DNA of 64,000 nt from Pseudorasbora parva (GCF_024679245.1 NC_090185.1:4461964-4525963); one strand, 5' to 3'. Counted from the stretch's first letter, positions 31,885-42,938 are shown. Notes: generated from the letters alone by a model not told the origin. Made by a program: numbers and translations.

Positions 31885-33450
31885 CAGGTCCTTCTAAAAA
31901 ATTAGCATATTGTGATAAAGTTCATTATTTTCCATAATTTAATGATACAAATTAAACTTTCATATATTTTAGATTTAGACATTGCAACTGAAATATTTCA
32001 GGTCTTTTATTGTTTTAATACTGATGATTTTGGCATACAGCTCATGAAAACCCAAAATTCCTGTCTCAAAAAATTAGCATATTTCATCCGACCAATAAAA
32101 GAAAAGTTTTTTTTAATACAAAAAAAAGTCAACCTTCAAATAATTATGTTCAGTTCTGCACTCAATACTTGGTGGGGAATCCTTTTGCAGAAATGACTGC
32201 TTCAATGCGGCGTGGCGTGGAGGCGATCAGCCTGTGGCACTGCTGAGGTGTTATGGAGGCCCAGGATGCTTCGATAGCGGCCTTAAGCTCATCCAGAGTG
32301 TTGGGTCTTGCGTCTCTCAACTTTCTCTTCACAATATCCCACAGATTCTCTATGGGGTTCAGGTCAGGAGAGTTGGCAGGCCAATTGAGCACAGTAATAC
32401 CATGGTCAGGTAACCATTTACCAGTGGTTTTGGCACTGTGAGCAGGTGAAGGGTCGTGCTGAAAAACCAAATCTTCATCTCCATAAAGCTTTTCAGCAGA
32501 TGGAAGCATGAAGTGCTGCAAAATCTCCTGATAGCGAGCTGCATTGACCCTGCCCTTGATAAAACACAGTGGACCAACACCAGCAGCTGACATGGCACCC
32601 CAGACCATCACTGACTGTGGGGACTTGACACTGGACTTCAGGCATTTTGGCATTTCCTTCTCCCCAGTCTTCCTCCAGACTCTGGCACCTTGATTTCCGA
32701 ATGACATGCCAAATTTGCTTTCATCTGAAAAAAGTACTTTGGACCGCTGAGCAACAGTGCAGTGCTGCTTCTCTGTAGCCCAAAAGTGTCTTGACCTGGC
32801 GAATGCGGCACCTGTAGCCCATTTCCTGCACACGCCTGTGCACGGCGGCTCTGGATGTTTCTGCTCCAGACTCAGTCCACTGCTTCCGCAGGTCCCCCAA
32901 GGTCTGGAATCGGTCCTTCTCCACAATCTTCCTCAGGGTCCGCTCACCTCTCCTCGTTGTGCAGCAATTTTTACCACACGTTTTCCTTCCCACAGACTTC
33001 CCACTGAGGTGCCTTGATACAGCACTCTGGGAACAGCCTATTCGTTCAGAAATGTCTTTCTGTGTCTTCCCCTCTCGCTTAAGGGTGTCAATGATGGCCT
33101 TCTGGACAGCAGTCAGGTCGGCAGTCTTACCCGTGATTGCGGTTTTGAGTAATGAACCAGGCTGGGAGTTTTTAAAAGCCTCAGGAATCTTTTGCAGGTG
33201 TTTAGAGTTAATTAGTTGATTCAGATGATTAGGTTAATAGCTCGTTTAGAGAACCTTTTCATGATATGCTAATTTTTTGAGATGGGAATTTGGGGTTTTC
33301 ATGAGCTGTATGGCAAAATCATCCGTATTAAAACAATAAAAGACCTGAAATATTTCAGTTGGTGTACAATTAATCAAAAACAAATGAATTTTTATCATTA
33401 CATTATGGAAAACAATGAACTTTATCACAATATGCTAATTTTTGTAGAAG
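31885..33450 (-). mobile_element. Tc1-like transposon (DD34E), nearly complete
   Basis: After TA (31883-31884) the left end reads CAGGTCCTTCTAAAAAATTA. The right end contains the inverse, TAATTTTTGTAGAAGG, at about 33436-33451. TTAGCATATTGTGATAAAGT and its inverse extend the terminal repeat over more than 50 bp. The final bases and the TA on the right are lost where another element begins. A single transposase gene lies between, on the minus strand. Confidence 0.9.
32162..33180 (-). pseudogene. Tc1 (DD34E) transposase, one frame break
   Basis: Read on the minus strand, KTADLTAVQKAIIDTLKREG and TQKDISERIGCSQSAVSRHL form the N-terminal helix-turn-helix. A second DNA-binding part (ERTLRKIVEKDRFQTLGDLR) follows. 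Catalytic residues are in place: VLFSDESKF (Asp, codon 32725-32723), FQHDPSPAHSA (Asp, 32455-32453) and NPIENLWD (Glu, 32350-32348), with exactly 34 residues between the last two. The C-terminus ends FPTKY near 32162. The frame is broken between about 32790 and 32815, apparently by a short deletion after CRIRQVKT. No ATG was found at the expected start. The enzyme would cut and paste the element at TA sites. It is one of the least decayed genes in the window, but still inactive. Confidence 0.88.
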
Positions 33451-33949
33451 GGGTGACCAGACGTCCCGAAATCTACACTCTCAGAAAAAAGGTACATTGG
33501 AGGTACAATTTTGTTCCTTGGGGAACAAAACATATAATTGTACCTTTAAAGGTACTCAATTGGTCCCTAGGGTACAATTATACCATAGTTTTCCTCAGTC
33601 CGGTCCTAGAGAGCCGCTGTCCTGCAGAGTTTGGCTCCAACCTTGAAGACGTCTATAATGTTTTATTGAAAAAGTTTGGTCACCATTATGGAGATCAGCG
33701 TTTCCTTTAGTTGGGCAGTTTGACTTGGAATTTTAAGTAAGTTTGTGGTTTTTGTTTCAGCATAAACAAAACACATAAACAAAACACATAATTTCTCAAA
33801 GCAAAATAAACAAAACAAACTGTATAAGGAAGAATAATGTTTGACTAAACTCATCACTGAATAAAAATAATAATAAATAACATTAACCAACAATACTTGC
33901 TTGCCACAGATCAGATGTCTTAAACATTATAAATGGGGAACTGCACATA

Positions 33950-34113
33950 CACTGTTAAAAAAAGGGCAAATTTTGAACTTTTGCAGTACAATCGACTTGG
34001 ATGTTTACTTAAATTATGAGCTACATCTTGTCAAAAAGTTTAACATTTCTTAACTTATTTTCATGAGTTAAAACAATGTAAAAACATACGTTGTCATACA
34101 TTTTTTTACAGTG
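33950..34113. mobile_element. TA-flanked miniature element, 164 bp
   Basis: TA at 33948-33949 and 34114-34115. The ends are CACTGTTAAAAAAA and TTTTTTTACAGTG. The interior has no frame. It resembles family A only at the tips. Confidence 0.75.
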
Positions 34114-34227
34114 TAGATGCACATAGATATCAAGAATCAGAATATGAATCTCAACAATGGTGACATACTTAATGCTGCAATGCATGCTGGGAGCCACAAG
34201 TTTTACACTGTTGTGGCTTAGAAGGGT

Positions 34228-34500
34228 TATAATAATAATAATAATAATAATAATAATGTGTTCGATTTATATAGGGCTTTTCAAGGAACTCAAAGCACTT
34301 TACATTGAAGGGGGAATCTCCTCAACCACCACAAATGTGCAGCACCCACCTGGATGATGCGACGGCAGCCATATTGCGCCAGAACGCCCACCACACACCA
34401 GCTGATTGGTGGAGAGGAGACAGATTGATGAGGCCAATCAGGAGAGGGTTGGAGATAAACTTTGGAGGACATCAGCTCTCTAGGACTGAACTTGCCTATC
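34228..34500 (+). mobile_element. (AAT)n followed by a LINE-tail-like dispersed repeat
   Basis: About ten AAT units (34228-34256) precede TTTATATAGGGCTTTTCAAG and AGCACTTTACATTGAAGGGG, words of a widespread fish repeat (from memory). A similar AAT-plus-TTTATAAAGCACTTC junction occurs at 56099-56180. Direction and class are uncertain. Confidence 0.45.
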
Positions 34501-34615
34501 CCTGACTTAAAGGTTCAAAAATGTACCCTTAAGGGTACCACCCCAGTGACGACCACTTGTACCATAAAAGGTACAATTTTGTACTCTTTTTTTAACGGTG
34601 TACAGTGTACACGGT

Positions 34616-35060
34616 TGTCCCGAATCTGGCCCTTATTGTCCCGAAAATTATACTAAAGCAAAATCTTGAGTAGTTATTGTCTGATAAACAGGTTGGTGGA
34701 ACGATCTTCCGTCCTCCATACGCGTGACATAATCACAGGTAAAAACTCATCTCTTAATCTTATCATAAAAAAACATCTCTAAATTCTTCCTCCACTACTT
34801 TTCTTCTTCCCTTTTGTCTGGTTTTTGCTACTCTGAGTAGTATACAAATCTTGGTATTGAGGGCACTTTTTGCGTTTCTTTGCCTCTTCTTGACAGATCG
34901 CTTCCTGTACTCCTGAGTTACATGCATACATGTAAATGTAAATGTTACTTACAACAGTCATTGTGTTTTTTTTCTTTTCACAATAACTTTGAGTTAATGA
35001 TTTTAATGTAGTGTTTTTATGGCAGACTAAAGACTAACAGGTCATGTAGGTCAGGTCATA
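34616..35060. other. Remainder of the outer repeat, no gene
   Basis: Non-coding sequence between two nested elements. Short frames only. Confidence 0.4.
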
Positions 35061-35412
35061 CACTGTAAAAAAAAAAAGAAGTAAAAAGTAACCTGGTTGC
35101 CTTAAAATATTGAGTTTATTGAAATTAAAAATGAGTTGTTACAATGAAGGAAATTTGTTTAATAAATAGAAACTCAAAATATTGTATCTGAACCACATAA
35201 AAAATGTGATAAATCATGAAAATAGCACTATTTGGCTGCGTCATCACAAATAAAACACACACAATTACCCAATATGCTTACAAAATCTTTTAATAATATT
35301 TGAATTAAGGTTGTAGACAAAATGTTCATTGTATTAACTCAAAATTTTAATTTCAATGAACTCAAAATTAAGGCAACCAGGTAACTTGTTTTTTAAATAA
35401 TTTTTTACAGTG
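35061..35412. mobile_element. Miniature inverted-repeat element, family A, copy 2
   Basis: TA stands at both sides (35059-35060 and 35413-35414). The ends are CACTGTAAAAAA and TTTTTTACAGTG. The GTAACCTGGTTGCCTTAAAA block appears at the left and inverted at the right. This is the copy that best shows a Tc1/mariner-like TA target. Confidence 0.88.
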
Positions 35413-35465
35413 TAGTAGCCCCCCATCTCTTCACTCGAATTTTAGCCAATGTCATCTGGTCACCC

Positions 35466-36344
35466 TATATATATATATATATATACACACAGTACAATAT
35501 GCCTCTTTTGTTTAGCGCACCTTCCTTATTTCAAGTATTCCTGCATATGGAAAGCTGCTCCGTCTCTCTGTAATCCCTGCATGAGCTTTTGGAAAAGCCG
35601 TCTAAACGCTCAGCGATTCGGGTGACTATCTGAAGCCCCCAGTGCTCACTTTCTCCCAAACCTTTGAGTCAAAACAAAACGAAAACCCCCATCCGCATCC
35701 GTATCATCACGCACAGACTCGTCAGGTGACTGCAAGAGCCTAATAATGCGTTTTCCGTCCAAGATTGTATTAGCATAATGTTGCAGCAAGTTACACAGTT
35801 GCTATGGTGAAGCCATCAAAGAGACATCTACCCTTAATATAGTATGAGCATATTACATTTACATATTCTGTTAGAGAGTGAGGAGACGTTTCACTGGAAC
35901 ACTGAAGTCTCGCCGGCAAAAGAAAGTGCCTTTCAAATTGGAAAAAGATACTTTCACGGCAATATAAAAGCAGAGAAACTGAATAAAACACCTTACAGCA
36001 TCAATATGTTTTTACATGCTGGATTTAACCAACCAAACCCTCGTCAGTATAGTAGAACGGAGGTCAAAGGTCAAGCCCTAAAATAAAAAGGTCTAGGATC
36101 ATGATGGACTTTCACACTTCCACACCTGAGCCGCTTGAAAAGGTGGACTGAGGTTCATGCCAACTTAAAACCTATCGCGGGACAGTATTTTTATTATTGA
36201 AGGAAAGGTTCAGCCAGAAAACACATTAATTCACCCGTGTTGTTCCAAATGTGCACAATCTTCTGGCAACTTGTGCGCTATATTTAAAGTCATTCGAAAG
36301 CTTTACGTGAGGAACAGCAAAAATTCACAAGACCCCTAAACTAG
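35466..36344. other. Short TA/CA run, then unique sequence; no gene
   Basis: A TA run with a CA tail lies at 35466-35491. The rest is complex and without a supported exon. Confidence 0.45.
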
Positions 36345-36569
36345 CGGTGTAACGGTACACACATCTGTACGAACCACGATTTGGTACGATTTCGGTACAG
36401 CAGTTTTACAAAACTGCTTTTTATTGATTTTTATTCAACAGTGGTTTACTGAGAAAATTGCGTCTGTCCTTAAATTAATTCACTTATAACTATAACGTTT
36501 CTTAAAGATAATGCTGTAAATATAGGGAGCCCTTACTTAGGCTACACACTGTGATATTAAAGGTTAACA
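36345..36569. mobile_element. Possible end of a GGTGTAACGGTACAC-type element
   Basis: GCGGTGTAACGGTACACACA with nearby GGTACGATTTCGGTACAG resembles the ends of fish hAT-like repeats (from memory). The partner end was not found with confidence. Confidence 0.35.
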
Positions 36570-36999
36570 ACAGAATACAACCGGCAGTGAAATGTAAACA
36601 GGTCCGCTCCATGGACAGCAAATAACAATTAACAAAAAAAGCACAATAAATTATAAAATAGGAATAGGATAAGGTGCTATATATACATATGTAGAATTAT
36701 GAATAAATCAAGTAAAAGAAATACGAGATGTGGAATAAAATAAGTGAGATAAAGTAAACTGGAGACTATAAAAATAAATACGTGGATAACAGAAGTGCAG
36801 GAGTGTAATGTGCAAACAGCATTATAATGAGTAGTTACATGGGACACAAGAATAAAGTGCAGTGCAATATCAGTATGTGAGTTTGTTAATACTGAAGTGT
36901 TATTTGCTGTCCATGGAGCGGACCTGTTTACATTTCACTGCCGGTTGTATTCTGTATAACTGTGTATGTGACAAATAAAACTCTTGAACTTGAACTTGA
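36570..36999 (+). mobile_element. LINE-like 3' tail with a 58-bp inverted repeat
   Basis: The segment ends in GTGACAAATAAAACTCTTGA followed by repeated AACTTG, a form typical of LINE 3' tails. The 58 bases at 36570-36627 are an exact reverse complement of 36898-36955. The 270 bases between contain no frame. Such a structure could arise by twin-primed reverse transcription with duplication, but this is inference. Confidence 0.6.
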
Positions 37000-37599
37000 A
37001 CAGAAGTATATTGTTACGTCACCATTAAATAAACATGAAAATGGAATAACATAACATACAAAGACAAGGCCATAGAGACGCAATGACGGTGCAACAAATT
37101 AGTTTAATGAAAGATATAAAGTTTAAAAAAACAGAGCATGGTGGGAAAATAACACACAAAAAAACAACAACCCTGACTACACGTCTGTAAAGAAAGGTGA
37201 AACTTGCCAACCTCCCGTCCAAACAAAAGACAAGTTTGTTGTGAGTCTTCCGGTTCCTCTAGCTGCTACACTAAACTACAGACAAGTTAAACAACGTGAA
37301 AACCCGTCACCTTCCTCCCACCAGCTCTCAAAAACCCATAAACTAAGACAAATGATTATCCCTTTCAGGAGCATAGTAAGGTGTGTGAGCGCTGAGCTTT
37401 CGCTCCGTCTACGGTAAAGAGCAGGTGGAAAATAGAAGCCTCCCATCCGGACATCAGACAGGTGTTTTTAAAGCGGTTGCCCAACCCACAATTAGCAATC
37501 AGCGGCACACAACGCGGCCTCTAGAGGAGACAGAAGAAACAGCAGCAGCACAACCGCAACAGAGCATGTTTCTTTTTCACTCTTTAGCGTAACAATATG
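37000..37599. other. No gene seen
   Basis: Mixed AT-rich and complex sequence with a CAGCAGCACAACC stretch near 37542. No supported exon. Confidence 0.45.
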
Positions 37600-38232
37600 T
37601 TTTCAAAAGTACTACGTCAGCGCATTATTTTATTATAGTTGTATAAATGCACATTATGCCATCATGGTTTAAGCCAGTCAGTGACGCTCCATCTGACATA
37701 CTAGCATAAGACTAACTTAAACTCATTTAAATACTTGAATATAAGTTACAAAGCTCTTTATAAAGCTGCTGTCACTTTAAGGCCGAATGCACGGATCCAA
37801 TACACTGATACACATCTGATATTCTCACACTGTTCACCTTCACTTGTTGAATACTCAACAAAAATCAACATTTTGACCTCCGTCTTCCTCCATTTTGCTC
37901 TAAACTATAAATCAGTGTTTAATAAATGCTGTGAAATCATTGAACTTCACGAGACTCTACAAGAGTGATTCCTGAAAGGCTTTCTGCAAAAACCCAAACA
38001 CCTTTTAAAGAAGAAAAAAATCATCCGCTGACTTTCAAAGCTGCGACAGAAACGACTTTCGTCTTCGAGGACCTTGATAGAAATCAAGAGTACGATATTT
38101 GTCTTTCAGATGTAGTGAAGTTAAAGTCATAAGTTTCCAGAAAAAAATTATACTCCAGTAAAGCACAGATACTCAAAAAGGGAACTTAAGTACAGTACTC
38201 AAGTAAATGTGCTTAGTTACTGTCCACCTCTG
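37600..38232. repeat. Dispersed repeat X, copy 1
   Basis: About 37608-37826 matches 55592-55798 almost base for base. The far end, TACAGTACTCAAGTAAATGT then GCTTAGTTACTGTCCACCTC, matches 55990-56068 and resembles the inverted end of a hAT-like element (CAGTGGTGGA type, from memory). The middle differs between copies. Confidence 0.65.
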
Positions 38233-39132
38233 ATAGAAACACTTTAAATGTTATTGTAAAGTGTTTGGCGAATGAGAAAACCCAGACCAACATATTTACT
38301 CAAAACATGCTAGTGATGTTACAAATAAAACTCTTGCACATTTTACTCTAATGGATATCATATTTTAGTACGTAGCCTACTTTGCACTTTGCTCTAATTT
38401 TTATAACCATAATGATTCCTAATACCTATTCAACATTAATGGAGGAAAAAAACAGCCAAGAAGCGAATCTCTCATCCTGTTAGCGTAGATGTTACGCTAA
38501 TGCCCTGCAATCAAATGAATAAATAATTAGCAAAACAATTACAGCACTCTCAGACAATTTAGACACGCCTGCTTTTTTACGAAGGAGGTGATTATCTGAG
38601 CGTTCGTGTGTGTGAGCGTGATTTTCTTGAGAGCGCACCTAACCGCTCCAATAGAGGGTAAATAAAGCGCTAGTCAAACATATAAAGAAGGCACACAATA
38701 CTCAGGGATTAGGAAAAGTGGAGAGGGCGGCAATCACTTACAGACTGATGAAAGAGAGCAATTGAGCCGTTCCTTCACCTGCTCACCGCTCTTCTATCTG
38801 AAGCACAATGGTCTCCGCAAATAGACTAAACGATCCTCAACATAAAGACGTATTAAATCACTCCAGGAGGGGTTTCAATTATTTTATTGCGACATGTGGA
38901 GTGATTAGCATATTCCTCTACTGAACGAAAACAGGCTACGCTAGTCTGGTTTAGCTGGTCTCCCCTGAAAAACCATCAAAGGACATCAGCCTGACTAGCT
39001 TGCGGCTAGCTAAGCCGTTTTCAGGCTACTTTAAGATTTGCATCCAGCCAGCAACTATTAAATAACATGTTGAAAAGCAAACAAACACTTACATTAGCCT
39101 CTAATTTTAGACAAGTTTGAGACACTTCATAG
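38233..39132. other. Unique sequence, no gene
   Basis: Complex, non-repetitive for the most part. Around 38945-39045 there are GCTGGT/CTAGC words of repeat-like character. No supported exon. Confidence 0.45.
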
Positions 39133-40894
39133 CAGTGGCGAGGCTACATAAGGGCCAGGGTGGCACTGGCCCACTCAGATTGACGACTGGCCCACCCAAT
39201 CAGAACAGACAAAAAAAAAAAAAAAATGGGATAGCAGAACGAATATGCCTATGTGACAACACAAATCACTTAAATACGTACAAAAAGTTTCATTAAAAAT
39301 AGGGCTGTCAAATATGTTAATAACGTGTTAACGCAAATTCATTTTAACAGCACTAAATTTATTAACGCAGCGCGCATTTTCTGTTTGATCCGTGGCATAG
39401 CCCGTAGTTGGAAAAAGTGAGAGCAGTCAGACGCAAAGGATGCAGCACCAAACATTAATAGGGAAAGAAAAGGGTTGACATTAATATTCTAAACCAAAAG
39501 TGCAGTTATTGCCTACATAAGCTACCACATAAGCTACCACATTTTCTGTTTAACTTTTATTAGACTTCAGAAAGAAAAGTGCGTTTTTTTCACAGAGCGC
39601 ATTCTCTGCAGTCTGAGCGCGATGCACTGCAGCTCACTCTCGCTCATGTCTGAGGTAAATCATTATCACCGCTTACAGTACACGTGTTTTATTTAACTAA
39701 ATACATTACAATCGGCTAAAACGAATGCACAGGTTACTTTCCTGAACAAGCGCGCTCCCGAGTCCGTGTTCTTCACACTGTCCACGTAAATCGCGGACCA
39801 GTTCAGCGGTGCGCACACGCAAAATACCGGCAGTTCAATAGGGAGCGCGCGTCTCTTAAAGGGGCCGCACTATATTCCTACTCGTTGAATATGGACCTCC
39901 TCCGGGTATGGTGTGGTTCTGGTGTGCTCACTGGTACACATTACCAATTTTTCATACGAACTGTACCCTGCTCTGAATTAGACTTCCAGTGTAAAAACTC
40001 CCTTTGTCTTAAAATGAGAGAAATCTCTACTTACACTTAATTTTAAAGTTTAGGCTTAAGAGACATGAACAATTTCTTAGATAAACATCTCTGACCTTTG
40101 ATACGTCTAATCTTCATGCTGTATTGATTATTATTGAATAAGTATGGTTTCACTAATAATAAATGTACATTTGCATAAAGCATGCATAGCATACTCATGT
40201 TGATTAGAGTATTAAAAACTTAATTTAGGATTTACAATTGCTAAAAATGTGCGATTAAATTGCGATTAATCGCGAGTTAGCTCATGACAATCATGCGATT
40301 AATAGCGATTAAATATTTTAATCGATTGACAGCCCTATTAAAAAATAATTACGGTAGAGCGAAAACATTTTCATATAACTGCCTTATTGCAACAGCCAAT
40401 CAATAAGCTTAGTAGTAATGTTTAGCCAATCGCGTATTGTTGAGGGGATGGGAAGATGAGTTTACGTCTGCTAGTGAAATAAACTTTTAACACGGGCCAC
40501 GGTGCATAACACAAGACGAAATTCTCACAGGTTAAGCTGCAAATACATGTTTGACAACAGTTATACTGAGTTGCATAAGTGACAAGAACTGGTTATTCCA
40601 TTTTAAAATGAACCCAATTACTGAACACTGATGTCTTGTTACAGTGGTCATATAGCAGCACAATATCTATATTTGTCTTCCTTGGAATACGCTTTGTAGA
40701 TGCTTGTTATAAATTAATTTTGTATATATGAATTATATGAATTTGTTGGCAAAAAATAAATCATATATAGCTTATATTTACTGTCAAGTGATTTTGTCCC
40801 ATATTGTTAAATTTGTGTAATTTGAGAGTAGTCATTGAGGTCCACCCTATTCTACCAAGGTCCACTCAGTTAAAAAATTCTGGCCTCGCCACTG
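39133..40894. mobile_element. hAT-type element with an 8-bp target duplication
   Basis: Perfect 12-bp inverted ends, CAGTGGCGAGGC and GCCTCGCCACTG, are flanked by a perfect direct repeat CTTCATAG (39125-39132 and 40895-40902). An 8-bp duplication with CAG...CTG ends is the hAT pattern. There is no transposase frame. More than half of its length is a nested element at 39300-40337. Confidence 0.88.
39300..40337. mobile_element. Nested inverted-repeat element (TAGGGCTGTCAA type)
   Basis: The ends TAGGGCTGTCAA and TTGACAGCCCTA are inverted; TTAAAAA stands on both sides (39293-39299 and 40338-40344). The right part has GCGATTAAATTGCGATTAAT words inward. No coding region. The superfamily is uncertain (7-9-bp duplication). 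Confidence 0.8.
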
Positions 40895-41149
40895 CTTCAT
40901 AGCATATTTAAACACTTAATTATGCTTCATGGATTAGCCATATACTGCATTTAGCATGCTACGATTAGCAGAAGTAGCAAATCTTTCCCAGAATTTCCTA
41001 CATAGGTTATTCACACCTAAACGTTTATGGCAGACAGAAATGCCAAGAAACCTATCAGAAATCACGCTTAAATTAACCTGATTAGCTAGTTTTAGAGAAG
41101 TTTGAGACCAGCTTCGGTTGTTTTTAACGTGACTTTAGCATGTACAGTA

Positions 41150-41590
41150 CAGGCCAAAAGTTTGGACACATTACTTGTCGTTTCTGTCGCAGCTTTGAAA
41201 GTCAGTGGATGATTTTTTGGACACATTACTATTTGTAATGTTTTTGAAAGAAGTTTCTTCTGCTCATCAAGCCTGCATTTATTTGATCAAAAACACAGAA
41301 ATACAGTGATATATTATTACAATTTATAATAATTGGTTTTCAATTTATTATACTTTAAATAATGTACACAAAGCTGTATTTTCAGGATCATTCCTCCAGT
41401 CTTCAGTGATCATGATCCTTCAGAAATCATTCTCAGATGAGGATTCATTATCAGTGTTGGAAACAGTTCTGCTGACTAATATATTTTCATAACCTGTGAT
41501 ACTTTTTCATAATAGTTTGATGAATAAAAAAAAAAAAAAAAAGAAGCAAATGTTTTAAAAATAGAAATCTTTTGTAACAACAATATACAC
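41150..41590. mobile_element. Tc1-type terminal sequence and dispersed repeat, with a filler insertion
   Basis: CAGTACAGGCCAAAAGTTTG followed by GACACATTACT is a familiar Tc1-like terminal repeat of fish (from memory). A following segment (GAAGTTTCTTCTGCTCATCA) is a common dispersed repeat. Inside the terminal sequence, a 40-base piece is flanked by a 15-bp direct repeat TTTGGACACATTACT (41161-41175 and 41216-41230). An A-run lies at 41527-41542. Confidence 0.6.
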
Positions 41591-41797
41591 TGAAAAAAAG
41601 GAAAACACACATTGTCCAATTTACGTAATCTTATTAATTGCAATCTATGCAACAAAATTGTGTTTCTTTTCTAAACGTGATTTCTTTGCTTTCAATTAAT
41701 GTTATTCTCTTAAATGTGCAATCTATAGATTACATTATTTAGGGTTAATGTGAACCAATCAAGTACTCGAACATAAACACTGAAACTGTAGTTTCCA

Positions 41798-42153
41798 CAC
41801 TGTAAAAAATTATTTAGAAAAAAAGTTGCCTTAAAATGTTGAATTCATTGAAATTAAAAAAATTTGAGATTCGACAACCTTTATTAAAATATTATTAAAA
41901 GATTTTGTAAGCATATTGGGTAATTGTGTGTGTTTATTTGTGAAGACGCAGCCAAATAGTGCTATTTTCATGATTTATCACATTTTTTATGTGGTTCAGA
42001 TACAATAATATTTTGAGTTTCTATTTATTAAACAAATTTCCTTCATTGTATCAACTCAAATTTTTTATTTCAATAAACTCAACATTTTAAGGCAACCAGG
42101 TTACTTACTTTTTTAAGTAAAACCAACAAAAAAAAAAAACATTTTTTACAGTG
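41798..42153. mobile_element. Miniature inverted-repeat element, family A, copy 3
   Basis: The ends are CACTGTAAAAAATTA and TTTTTTACAGTG, with the shared interior in opposite orientation to copies 1 and 2 (GCTTACAA versus TTGTAAGC). The flanking dinucleotide is CA on both sides rather than TA. Confidence 0.85.
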
Positions 42154-42508
42154 CAGCATGCTTTGCGTGGGACTTGATGAAAAGAGTAAACATTTTGAAC
42201 GTAAGTGTTTTTTTATTTGTTTTTGGGGCAAAATTAGATTAGGGGGAGACTTTATATTGTTTAAGTGTTTAAAGGGGGGGTGAAACACTCAGTTTCAGTC
42301 AATCTCATGTCGATCTTGAGCACCTATAGAGTAGTATTGCATCCTTCATATCTCCGAAAAGTCTTTCGTTTTATTATATTTATAAAAGAAATATGGGCTG
42401 TACCGAGTCTTTCCGGAAAAAAACGAGCGCCTGGAGGCGTATCGAGTGGGCGGAGCTAAAGAATGACGAGCGCGCAAAGCGGTGACGTCCTCAAGCGTGG
42501 AGAAACCC

Positions 42509-42614
42509 ATGGCTATCAATCAGATTCAGCTAATAGATATGATCCAGAATCAGATCCGGAGGCTGAAATAAATTGAACAGGAGAAGCAGCAGCAGCAGGA
42601 CGTCCGTCTCTGTG
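42509..42614 (+). pseudogene. P2X7-like first exon of Kolobok copy 3, frameshifted
   Basis: ATG at 42509 starts MAINQIQ, then the frame is lost. In the next frame, YDPESDPEAE is readable before a TAA. The exon again ends in TG before GTATAT at 42615. The same place in copy 4 (52065-52164) has lost the ATG. Confidence 0.58.
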
Positions 42615-42881
42615 GTATATACTGTATTTCATGTCAACATTTGTGTCTTTACTCGCAGTTTATGAGGACATGATTCGGTTTATGGACTATTGTATGCGAC
42701 TAAACCTTAGCAGTAGCAAGCAAAACGGTTTTGCACGTCAGACTAGTGTAACGTTATACAGAGAACAGCAATGGAGTCCGTTAGCGCATTTGAATGACGA
42801 AGCACGCGATCGTGTCGTTTACTGATGTTTACTCACGTGACGATAGCCGACAGCACAGACATTTGAAGCAGTTTAACTCAC

Positions 42882-42938
42882 CGGCTGCTTCCAAAGCAGG
42901 ACCGAACCTTTATCGCTGGGACCGCTCCGTCATTCACA
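42882..42938 (-). pseudogene. THAP-domain end of Kolobok copy 3
   Basis: Minus-strand codons give NDGAVPAIK, the AVPTIF-type box that closes a THAP domain, followed by a donor-like GTGAGT at 42881. The zinc-binding part of the domain is too decayed to read. Confidence 0.6.

Larger units (their letters stand above)
33476..34600. mobile_element. TA-flanked miniature element (GGTACA type), interrupted
   Basis: TA at 33474-33475 and 34601-34602. The ends are CACTCTCAGAAAAAAGGTAC and GTACTCTTTTTTTAACGGTG, moderately conserved inverted repeats. GGTACAAT/ATTGTACC words lie inside each end. The centre (about 33590-34500) consists of other repeats. Confidence 0.65.
33451..35465. mobile_element. Inverted-repeat element with several nested insertions
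   Basis: The ends GGGTGACCAGACGTC (33451-33465) and the inverse GTCATCTGGTCACCC (about 35451-35465) match in 13 of 15 positions. Its own sequence is seen as TTGTCCCGAATCTGGCCC at about 34615-34633. Much of its length consists of other elements (33476-34600 and 35061-35412). The Tc1 at 31885 abuts its left end. No coding region was seen. Confidence 0.6.

Noticed and set aside
36345..39960. One large hAT-like element between GGTGTAACGGTACAC and a GGTACA...CGAACTGTACC segment near 39940
   Set aside because: The second segment lies inside the separately bounded element 39300-40337, and the ends do not align well. The pairing is not supported.
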